This document shows, one piece after another, positions 1-6,025 of a stretch of DNA of 10,565 bases (positions are counted from its first letter, which is position 1; the number at the start of each line of letters is the position of its first letter). The notes under the pieces were generated by a model. It was not told the origin of the DNA, did not search any database, and saw only the letters and a list, made by a program, of their open reading frames with translations. Source of the stretch: an uncultured Coriobacteriales bacterium (GTDB lineage: Bacteria; Actinomycetota; Coriobacteriia; Coriobacteriales; Eggerthellaceae); the NCBI GenBank assembly GCA_946892075.1, contig CAMPNZ010000049.1, forward strand, positions 1 to 10,565, in the 5' to 3' direction. The position numbers were made by a program, and so were the translations under genes.

Positions 1-1221
1 CAGCCGTTTGTTGCAAAAGGCGACGTGTTAAGCGTGCCTGGATTTCGTGAAATTTATCCCTTCGGGCTTAAGCGTGACGAGCAATTGCCGCCGCTTCACG
101 AAGGCGATACCGTTGTATTTCGCGGTGCTACCTGCACACACAAGCAAACTGAACCTCCGGCGCGCTATTCGCAAGGCCGCTTAATTCAAGAGATGGAAAA
201 GCTTGGTTTGGGAACAAAATCAACGCGCCATTCCATTATCGAGCGTTTGTATAACGTGAAATACATTGTGAACGACCCGATTGAGCCGTGTTCTTTGGGA
301 ATAGCGGTGTGCGATGCACTCGATAAATACGCACCTCATATCACGCATCCGGAAATGACATCGCAGCTTGAAGAAGAAATGAACTCGATTGCATCAGGCG
401 CAAGCACGAAACAAAATGTGGTTAGCGATTCGCGCAGCTTGCTTGCCGATCAGCTTGAAGCGTTGTTGCCACACGTAGAGGAAGTAAAAGAAGCGCTTGC
501 TGATGCTGTTGCTGCCGATGCGTATGTCGGAAAATGTCCAAAGTGCGGCAAAGATTTGCAAATTCGCGCTTCCCAAAAAACGCGTTCCATGTTTATTGGA
601 TGCGCAGGCTGGCCCGATTGCGATGTAACGTATCCGCTGCCCAGTGGCAAAATTGAAGCGGTTGACGAGCTGTGTCCGGCATGTGGTATGCCGCAAGTGA
701 AAGTTACGGCGTTTCGCGCGAAGCCGCGCGTGGTGTGTATCGATCCAGCGTGCAGCACCAATCAAGAGCCTGACGTGGTAGTTGGTGAGTGTCCTGTGTG
801 CAAAGAGCAGGGAAAACACGCCAAGCTTATCGCGCAGCGCAATCCGCGTACCTTGAAGCGTTTTATTCGTTGCGAAAATTACGAAGAGTGTCAAACGGGG
901 TATCCGCTTCCGCAATATGGTGCGCTTGCTGCTACCGATGAAGTGTGCGAACACTGCGGCGCGCCGCTGGTGATTGTTACAACAACACGCGGGCCGTGGA
1001 AATTGTGCCCGAATTTTTCATGTCCGGGTAAAGAAAAAGAGGAAGCGAGCAGCAAAAAGCGCACGTCAAGCGCGCGTAAGCAGACGCGCTCGCTTGCGAG
1101 CAAAACGGGGAAATCAGCAAAAGCAACAACAACCAAAGCAAGCAAAACCGGGAAATCGACCACCGCAAAAACGGGGGCAGTAAAAACCGTTGCGTCCAAA
1201 ACCGCAAAATCTGAAAAATAA
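1..1221 (+). CDS. topA: DNA topoisomerase I (type IA), 3' part only
   Basis: This is the C-terminal 406 codons of a type IA topoisomerase, which relaxes negative supercoils. The gene begins before the window, so the catalytic tyrosine is not visible. The reading frame is open from base 1; the GTG at 25 is only an internal Val. The segment PPARYSQGRLIQEMEKLGLG followed by TKSTRHSIIERLY (about bases 157-264) is the conserved type IA block. It has the GTKSTR form seen in archaeal-type TopA rather than the GRPSTY form of E. coli-type enzymes. Four Cys-rich zinc ribbons follow, starting near bases 535 (CPKC), 676 (CPAC), 793 (CPVC) and 949 (CEHC). Two of them end in the typical YPLP motif. From about 1036 the protein is a Lys/Ser/Thr/Ala-rich tail with repeated SKTGKS-like units, similar in style to the basic tails of actinobacterial TopA, which bind DNA non-specifically. 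The stop is TAA at 1219-1221, and a similar tail continues in frame after it. Confidence 0.93.
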   Translation, partial: QPFVAKGDVLSVPGFREIYPFGLKRDEQLPPLHEGDTVVFRGATCTHKQTEPPARYSQGRLIQEMEKLGLGTKSTRHSIIERLYNVKYIVNDPIEPCSLGIAVCDALDKYAPHITHPEMTSQLEEEMNSIASGASTKQNVVSDSRSLLADQLEALLPHVEEVKEALADAVAADAYVGKCPKCGKDLQIRASQKTRSMFIGCAGWPDCDVTYPLPSGKIEAVDELCPACGMPQVKVTAFRAKPRVVCIDPACSTNQEPDVVVGECPVCKEQGKHAKLIAQRNPRTLKRFIRCENYEECQTGYPLPQYGALAATDEVCEHCGAPLVIVTTTRGPWKLCPNFSCPGKEKEEASSKKRTSSARKQTRSLASKTGKSAKATTTKASKTGKSTTAKTGAVKTVASKTAKSEK

Positions 1222-1257
1222 CGTGAAACCGTAGCGGCATCCAAAACCGCGAAAACA
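1096..1257 (+). repeat. Degenerate SKT(G/A)K repeat units in the topA tail
   Basis: Four related 21-base units encode ASKTGKS or ASKTAK(S/T). They start at 1096, 1138, 1192 and 1237, at irregular spacings of 42, 54 and 45 bases, all in the topA frame. The last unit lies beyond the annotated stop codon. Units 1 and 2 are nearly identical at the DNA level (AGCAAAACGGGGAAATC versus AGCAAAACCGGGAAATC), and so are units 3 and 4 (TCCAAAACCGC shared). The tail therefore appears to have grown by local duplication. Confidence 0.7.
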
Positions 1258-1275
1258 ACAAGCAGAAAGAAGTAA
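1219..1275 (+). other. In-frame continuation of the topA tail after the stop codon
   Basis: After the topA TAA (1219-1221) the same frame stays open for 17 codons and reads RETVAASKTAKTTSRKK before a second TAA at 1273-1275. It repeats the composition and unit (ASKTAK) of the tail just upstream. This suggests that the original C-terminus ended at 1275 and that a nonsense change (for example Lys AAA to TAA) or a duplication shortened it. Read-through is possible but nothing in the sequence proves it. The same bases also carry the weak ribosome binding site (AGAAAGAAG, near 1263-1271) of the malic enzyme gene. Confidence 0.6.
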
Positions 1276-1277
1276 GC

Positions 1278-2441
1278 ATGAACCTTGAAGAGCGTAACAA
1301 AAAAGCACTTGAACTACACAAACAATGGCAGGGAAAAATTTCCACCGAACCGAAAATGACGCTTCAATCGCGTGATGACTTAGCGAATGCGTATACGCCT
1401 GGCGTTGCAGCTGCGTGTATGGAAATCGCGCACGACACCGCGCGCGCCTACGATTACACACTGAAAGCCAACACCATTGCTGTTGTAAGCGATGGAAGCG
1501 CGGTATTGGGCTTGGGCAATATTGGCCCTGAAGCAGCAATGCCTGTTATGGAGGGAAAAGCAGCGCTCTTTAAGGCGTTTGGCGGCGTAAATGCGTTCCC
1601 TATCTGCCTTGATACGCAAGACGTTGATGAAATTGTCCATACGGTTGAGCTGTTAGCGCCCACCTTTGGTGGCGTGAATTTGGAAGACATTTCCGCGCCG
1701 CGCTGCTTTGAAATTGAGCAAAAACTTAAAGAGCGTTTGAACATTCCTGTTTTCCATGATGACCAGCACGGAACGGCCGTTGTGGTGCTGTGTGGCATTA
1801 TCAACGCGCTGCGCATCACCAAAAAGCAAGCTGCAACGTGTCGCGTTGTTATTAACGGCGCAGGTGCGGCGGGTGTTGCTATTGCAAAACTGCTGGTGCA
1901 GTTCGGTATTTCGGATGTTATCGTATGCGATTCGCGCGGCATTGTTTCCTCGAAAAGCGCACGTCTAACGCCTATTAAGCAGCAGCTTCTTACGTATACG
2001 AACAAGGAAGATAAGCAAGGATCGCTTAGCGACGCGCTGGTGGGAGCCGATATTTTCATTGGTGTGTCAGTTGCGGGTGCGCTGAGTGCCGATATGGTAA
2101 AAAGCATGAACAGCGACGCCATTATTTTCGCGATTGCGAATCCTGTTCCTGAAATTTACCCTGATGAAGCCCTTGCTGCTGGCGCACGCATTGCCGCAAC
2201 AGGACGTTCCGATTTCCCGAATCAAATTAACAACGTTATCGCGTTCCCGGGAATTTTCAAGGGCGCCCTTGAAGCGCACGTTGCGCGCATCACCGACGAG
2301 ATGCTGTTAAAGGCGGCGCACGCGCTTGCGAATTTAGTGTCCGACCAGGAATTATGCGAAACCTTCATCATGCCCGACCCCTTCGATAAGCGCTGCGCAG
2401 ACGCGGTTGCACAGGCAGTCAAGGAATGCGCGTTAGCGTAA
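1278..2441 (+). CDS. Malic enzyme (malate dehydrogenase, oxaloacetate-decarboxylating)
   Basis: The 387-residue protein has the usual length of the short bacterial malic enzymes, which convert malate to pyruvate and CO2 while reducing NAD(P), or the reverse. YTPGVA at 39-44 contains the catalytic Tyr39. SDGSAVLGLGNIGPEA (71-86) and MEGKAALFK (91-99) contain the catalytic Lys94. NLEDISAP (134-141) and FHDDQHGTA (159-167) supply the metal ligands Glu136, Asp137 and Asp162. The nucleotide-binding loop is GAGAAG at 194-199, and FPNQINN sits near the C-terminal region. The acidic Asp218 after the Rossmann fold would allow NAD, but the cofactor cannot be settled from this, so I give no symbol (maeA and maeB both remain possible). 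The ATG start is preceded by a weak purine-rich AGAAAGAAG. The gene follows topA closely and overlaps the fumarase alpha gene by 16 bases, so it is likely the first gene of a mae-fum operon. Confidence 0.95.
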   Translation: MNLEERNKKALELHKQWQGKISTEPKMTLQSRDDLANAYTPGVAAACMEIAHDTARAYDYTLKANTIAVVSDGSAVLGLGNIGPEAAMPVMEGKAALFKAFGGVNAFPICLDTQDVDEIVHTVELLAPTFGGVNLEDISAPRCFEIEQKLKERLNIPVFHDDQHGTAVVVLCGIINALRITKKQAATCRVVINGAGAAGVAIAKLLVQFGISDVIVCDSRGIVSSKSARLTPIKQQLLTYTNKEDKQGSLSDALVGADIFIGVSVAGALSADMVKSMNSDAIIFAIANPVPEIYPDEALAAGARIAATGRSDFPNQINNVIAFPGIFKGALEAHVARITDEMLLKAAHALANLVSDQELCETFIMPDPFDKRCADAVAQAVKECALA

Positions 2442-3370
2442 GTGCTGCGCGTGTAAGAAATGAGCAGTCGGTGGCACATAAGCAGCCTATAAGTGGAGCG
2501 AATCCTCGCATTGCACCAGTTGAAGTTACCAAAGAACAAATAGCGCGCGTTGTTGCGGATGCTATTCCTGCGTTAGCGTGTTCGCTTCCGTGTGATATTG
2601 TGCGTGCCCTTGAGGACGCTTATCAGCGCGAACAGCACGAGAACGCATCGTCGCGCGCCGCGTTTGCGCTTGATGTGCTGCTGAAAAACGCTCACGTTGC
2701 CACTGATGAAGCGCGCCCTTTGTGCCAAGACACCGGCTCTGTGTGGGTGTGCTTGGAAATCGGCCCTCATGTGAGCGTGCAGGGGGATGTGTTTAGTCTG
2801 GTAAACGAAGAAGTTGCGCGCGCGTACACCACCCATAAGCTGCGCTGTTCCCTGGTACACAACGCCTTGTTCGATCGCACGAATACAGGCAATAACACGC
2901 CTGCATTTTGCGAGGTGCATGCTTGCGATGCGCCTGGTGCGCGCGTTCACATTATGCTGAAAGGCGGCGGCTCTGATAACGCAAGCCGCATTGTGATGTT
3001 GCCTCCCAGCGCAGGTAAACAGGGCATCATTGATGAAATTTTACGCTGCGTGCACGAAAAGGCAGCCAACGCGTGTCCGCCCTTGCTGGTGGGTATTGGT
3101 ATTGGAGCTACGTTTGACAAAGTGGCCCATCTTGCGAAAATGGCGCTTATGCGTCCGCTGGATGTTCCCGCGCACGATGCTGCAACACAGGCTTTTGAGC
3201 AGGAACTTTTAGATGCTATCAACGCTACGGGTATAGGTGCTGCGGCGCTTGGTGGCAAAACAACCGCGCTTGGCGTTCGCGTGGAAACGGCGCCGTGCCA
3301 TATTGCAGCGCTGCCCTTAGCGATTAACATGGGCTGTTGTGCTATGAGGCGGGCAAGCTATGAGCTCTAA
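2426..3370 (+). CDS. Class I fumarate hydratase, alpha subunit (Fe-S hydro-lyase)
   Basis: This is the alpha (N-terminal-type) subunit of a two-subunit iron-sulfur hydratase that interconverts fumarate and malate. PLCQDTG at 98-104, NAACPP-type NACPP at 215-219 followed by GIGIGATFDK (223-232), and GCCAMRRAS near the C-terminus contain Cys100, Cys217 and Cys304/305, the expected three ligands of a [4Fe-4S] cluster. KGGGSDNASR (179-188) is also typical. The alternative family member, tartrate dehydratase, is less likely because malic enzyme lies next door. At 314 residues it is somewhat longer than the usual ~280, because about 30 unconserved residues precede the family start near Val32. The ATG at 2426 lies inside the malic enzyme gene with AAGGA directly against it, which is poor spacing. 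A GTG at 2471 (299 residues) is an alternative, also without a good Shine-Dalgarno. The gene overlaps the beta-subunit gene by 11 bases. Confidence 0.92.
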   Translation: MRVSVSAARVRNEQSVAHKQPISGANPRIAPVEVTKEQIARVVADAIPALACSLPCDIVRALEDAYQREQHENASSRAAFALDVLLKNAHVATDEARPLCQDTGSVWVCLEIGPHVSVQGDVFSLVNEEVARAYTTHKLRCSLVHNALFDRTNTGNNTPAFCEVHACDAPGARVHIMLKGGGSDNASRIVMLPPSAGKQGIIDEILRCVHEKAANACPPLLVGIGIGATFDKVAHLAKMALMRPLDVPAHDAATQAFEQELLDAINATGIGAAALGGKTTALGVRVETAPCHIAALPLAINMGCCAMRRASYEL

Positions 3371-3899
3371 GTGTCTTTCGCTTCCTTTATCGCGCGCCGA
3401 CGCGTGCTCGCTCGTAGCAGGCGAGGCGTGTTTGCTTACCGGCGTGATGTACGTGTTGCGCGATGCAGGTCATGCGCTGTTGCTAAAGGAAATTGACGCG
3501 CACGAGGGGTGCTTGCCGTATAATTTGTCGGGCGAAGCGATCTTTTACGCAGGTCCAACGCCCGAGCGCGACGACAGCCCCTTTGGCGCTATTGGTCCGA
3601 CGACAGCTTCCCGCATGGATTTTGCGGCACCACGTTTATACGATTGCGGCATCTGCGCCACTATTGGCAAGGGACTTCGCAGTGCAGCTGTTCGCGATGC
3701 GTGCGTGCGCAACAAGGCAGTTTATTTTGTAACGGTCGGAGGTGCTGCTGCCTATCTGGCACAATGCATCACCTCTGCGCAGGTGGTAGCTTATGACCAC
3801 TTGGGTTGCGAAGCGCTGCGCCGCATTCACGTGCACAATTTTCCTGTATTTGTGGGCATTGACACCTGTGGACGCGACATTTATTCCTACAATAAGTAG
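3360..3899 (+). CDS. Class I fumarate hydratase, beta subunit
   Basis: This 179-residue protein is the C-terminal-type (beta) subunit of the same Fe-S fumarase. The family signatures GPTTASRMD (79-87) and IGKG (102-105) are present, along with TGVMYVLRDAGH (27-38), equivalent to the usual TARDAAH block. Its length matches stand-alone beta subunits (~180). The ATG at 3360 lies inside the end of the alpha gene, with GAGG at 3346-3349 ten bases upstream, so translation is probably coupled and a 1:1 complex is expected in the cytoplasm. Ten of its 179 residues are Cys (at least Cys96 and Cys99 near the IGKG loop), which is high. The cluster itself should be held by the alpha subunit. Confidence 0.92.
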   Translation: MSSKCLSLPLSRADACSLVAGEACLLTGVMYVLRDAGHALLLKEIDAHEGCLPYNLSGEAIFYAGPTPERDDSPFGAIGPTTASRMDFAAPRLYDCGICATIGKGLRSAAVRDACVRNKAVYFVTVGGAAAYLAQCITSAQVVAYDHLGCEALRRIHVHNFPVFVGIDTCGRDIYSYNK

Positions 3900-3962
3900 G
3901 ACGTCGCATAGAGCAACGAAAAGCACGCCGTTTTGCGTTACTGGTGCAACAAAGGAGCAAGC
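3900..3962 (+). other. Short intergenic gap with an imperfect hairpin
   Basis: The 63 bases between the fumarase beta and tmk genes contain an imperfect inverted repeat. AACGAAAAGC (3915-3924) can pair with GTTTTGCGTT (3930-3939) around a 5-base loop, with one A/G mismatch and one G-U pair. No T-run follows it, so it is not a convincing intrinsic terminator. It could be an attenuating RNA structure or chance. No promoter was recognised here. Confidence 0.3.
3952..3957 (+). promoter_or_regulatory. Ribosome binding site of tmk
   Basis: AAGGAG lies five bases before the GTG at 3963. It is the best Shine-Dalgarno sequence in this stretch and fixes the tmk start at GTG 3963 rather than at the in-frame TTG 3933, which lies upstream of the site. 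Confidence 0.75.
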
Positions 3963-4763
3963 GTGAACACGTTTGATACGAAACCGAATACGAAATCGAA
4001 TACCAGCCTGCCAGTCGGTCATCCAGTCGGTCAGCCGCGCGCCCAGTGGGCTCAGGCGACCGCGTGTCAGTCGTGTGCCAACGATTCGAACGAACGCCCT
4101 TCAAAACAAGGCATTGAACAGGGAGTATTCATAAGTTTCGAGGGTTGCGACAAGGTTGGAAAGTCCACGCATATCAAAAACCTCTCAGCGGAACTTGAGC
4201 AGCATGGATACACGGTTGTTCACGTGCAGGAACCGGGCTCTACGCAGCTTGGCGCGCACATTCGCGAAATTGTAAAAACAAGTACCAAGCCTCTAAGCGC
4301 CAAAGCGGAGCTCATGCTGTTCTTGGCGGCTCGCGCGCAGTTGGTGGATGCTATCATTCGGCCTGCTCTTGCTAAGGGTAGCGTGGTGCTGGCAGACAGG
4401 TTTATGGACTCAAGTGTTGCGTATCAAGGCTATGGTCGAGGGCTTGATCCTGTGTTTATTGAGCGCTGCAATGCCTTTGTGTGCGGCGCGTGCGTTCCCG
4501 ATAAAACGATTTTGCTTATTCCTGAGGGAAATCCTCATAAAAAGTTTGTCGACGAGTTGGTAAATAACGAACACGATCGCATGGAGCGGGAAGGCGTTGA
4601 GTTTCAGCAGGCAATTCTTGCGGGTTATCAGCACCTTGCGCAGCAGCACCCGCAGCGAATAGCCATCGTGCGCACCGCAGCCAGCAAAGAGTGCACGTTC
4701 CAGCGCGTTTGTGAAGCGCTTTCGGATGTGTTCCCCTTTTTACGCCACGGGGAGCTCTGTTAA
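3963..4763 (+). CDS. tmk: Thymidylate kinase with N-terminal extension
   Basis: This 266-residue protein is a dTMP kinase, making dTDP from dTMP and ATP for DNA synthesis. The core begins at GVFISFEG (54-61). The P-loop is GCDKVGKST (61-69), followed by VQEPGSTQLG, and later DRFMDSSVAYQGYGRG is the classic DRxxxSxxAYQGxGR block. DRMEREGVEF is the conserved LID-end motif. Two things are odd. About 53 low-complexity residues, rich in Asn, Thr and Pro, precede the core, which usually starts near residue 1. The P-loop also carries Lys64 after the Asp, where most bacterial enzymes have a small residue. The position normally reading LD(V/I) is LLIPEG. No ATG, GTG or TTG occurs in frame nearer to the core, so the GTG with AAGGAG is the best start. 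holB begins two bases after the stop, so the two genes are very probably co-transcribed. Confidence 0.92.
   Translation: MNTFDTKPNTKSNTSLPVGHPVGQPRAQWAQATACQSCANDSNERPSKQGIEQGVFISFEGCDKVGKSTHIKNLSAELEQHGYTVVHVQEPGSTQLGAHIREIVKTSTKPLSAKAELMLFLAARAQLVDAIIRPALAKGSVVLADRFMDSSVAYQGYGRGLDPVFIERCNAFVCGACVPDKTILLIPEGNPHKKFVDELVNNEHDRMEREGVEFQQAILAGYQHLAQQHPQRIAIVRTAASKECTFQRVCEALSDVFPFLRHGELC
3978..4034 (+). repeat. Two pairs of tandem 12-base repeats in the 5' end of tmk
   Basis: ACGAAACCGAAT (3978-3989) is followed directly by ACGAAATCGAAT (3990-4001), with one mismatch. CCAGTCGGTCAT (4011-4022) is followed directly by CCAGTCGGTCAG (4023-4034), again with one mismatch. Both units are a multiple of three, so they add four codons per copy (TKPN/TKSN and PVGH/PVGQ) without breaking the frame. 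Confidence 0.85.
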
Positions 4764-4765
4764 GT

Positions 4766-6025
4766 ATGCCCGTGGAAATGCCGCGTGTGTTTCAGGAGCT
4801 TCCTGCAAACGACGTTCCTGTTCAGACCCTTGTTTCTATGCTTGCAAGCAATCGCGTGGCGCATGCTGTGTTGTGTGTGGGGCCACCCAGTTCGCAAAGC
4901 GATCTTGTTGCAAGCGCGCTTGCTTGCGCGCTTGTGTGCTCGCAAAATGGGTGCACTACCTGCGATAATTGCCTGCAGGCGAAACGGCATGTGCATCCCG
5001 ATATTCACGAATATTGGCCGGGAGGCACGAACGGCTATCTTATCGAGCAAGCGCAGGAAATAATTCGTGATGCGGCGGTTATGCCGTTGAGTGCGCCGCA
5101 TAAAGTGTACGTGCTGCACGACGCCGACAAGCTTACCGCCTCAAGTGCAAATGCGCTGCTGAAAACATTGGAAGAAGCGCCATCGCGCGTGGTGTTCATT
5201 CTTACGACGTCGAAGCGCTTCAACATGCTTGAAACGATTGTGTCGCGTTGCATGGTGTGCAATTTTGCACCCTTGTTGCCTGCTGATGTGTGCGCTTATC
5301 TGCAAGATTGCGCCAGGCAGACGCGTGCAGACGTCGATTCGTTGCCTGCGACGGCGCCGCGTGACGCCGACCTTCCCGACGCGCAGCTTGTTCAGGCGTA
5401 TCTTGCGTCGTGCGGTGGAAGCATCGTTCAATGCAAGCAGTTGATGGCATCGAAGCTGCTCCAACAGCTGCGTTTAGCGTGCTTTGACGCGTGTGCAACG
5501 CTTGCGGGTGCAGATGAGCGTGCGTCACGTTCGCAAGCTGCACCTGCTCCCGAGAGCTCACGTTCCCGCGCAGACGCTTGGCAAGCAATCTGCTGTGCAC
5601 AGGACGTGTGCAGCAAAATTGACCAGTGCGTTCAAGAAGAACAGCAACGCGCATCGAGCGAGATAGAGGCAACTCGTGAATTTTTAAGCAACAAAGCTGT
5701 GCAGAAGCTTGAATTGGCGCTCAAAAGACAAAACGTCATATATAATTTAGGTAGGTATATGTTTTGCATCGATGTGCTTGAAGCGCTTATCTCCAATGTG
5801 CTTGAGTACAAACTTGGTGCGCCACATGCCCTTACATTACATGATCAACGTGCGCTTATTGAGAGGCTTGCTTCTCGGATTTCCGACAAGCAAGGGGTGC
5901 ATATGCTGGAGTGTTTGCAAACGTATCGCTATCGTCTTACGCGCAACTGCATTCCATCAGTATGCTTAAAAGCGCTGTTTATAGAGTTAAGAGAGGACCT
6001 TTATGGTTCGTGTAGCCCCTGTTAG
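4766..6025 (+). CDS. holB: DNA polymerase III delta' subunit (clamp loader)
   Basis: This is the AAA+ delta' subunit of the clamp loader, which opens and loads the sliding clamp. In the N-terminal domain the Walker A position reads GPPSSQSD (39-46) with no GKT/S, as expected for delta', which does not hydrolyse ATP. Cys54-x8-Cys63-x2-Cys66-x2-Cys69 is the zinc module with the spacing known from E. coli delta'. LHDADKL (117-123) is a degenerate Walker B, LKTLEEAP (132-139) and TTS (147-149) follow, and SRC at 160-162 carries the arginine finger. The C-terminal half is poorly conserved and includes a disordered-looking stretch rich in Ala, Ser and Arg around 247-270. At 419 residues it is longer than the usual ~330. 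It contains 24 Cys. GGGGAG (4749-4754) lies before the ATG, which follows the tmk stop by two bases. Its end overlaps ricT by 23 bases. Confidence 0.9.
   Translation: MPVEMPRVFQELPANDVPVQTLVSMLASNRVAHAVLCVGPPSSQSDLVASALACALVCSQNGCTTCDNCLQAKRHVHPDIHEYWPGGTNGYLIEQAQEIIRDAAVMPLSAPHKVYVLHDADKLTASSANALLKTLEEAPSRVVFILTTSKRFNMLETIVSRCMVCNFAPLLPADVCAYLQDCARQTRADVDSLPATAPRDADLPDAQLVQAYLASCGGSIVQCKQLMASKLLQQLRLACFDACATLAGADERASRSQAAPAPESSRSRADAWQAICCAQDVCSKIDQCVQEEQQRASSEIEATREFLSNKAVQKLELALKRQNVIYNLGRYMFCIDVLEALISNVLEYKLGAPHALTLHDQRALIERLASRISDKQGVHMLECLQTYRYRLTRNCIPSVCLKALFIELREDLYGSCSPC
5714..5746 (+). promoter_or_regulatory. Possible internal promoter ahead of ricT, inside holB
   Basis: A perfect TATAAT (5741-5746) sits in a locally A/T-rich patch of holB. 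The best -35-like hexamer upstream is TTGGCG (5714-5719; four of six), but the spacer is 21 bases, longer than ideal, and there is no TG extension. It would give ricT its own transcript with a leader of about 250 bases. The coding function of the same bases makes chance quite possible. Confidence 0.22.

Noticed and set aside
394..954. Minus-strand open frames under topA
   Set aside because: They are shadows of a strongly supported zinc-ribbon coding frame and show no recognisable protein features.
1222..1277. Programmed frameshift in topA
   Set aside because: The tail-like sequence after the stop is in the same frame, so a frameshift is not needed to explain it.
3933..3962. TTG at 3933 as the tmk start
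   Set aside because: The AAGGAG at 3952-3957 lies downstream of it and is correctly spaced for GTG 3963.
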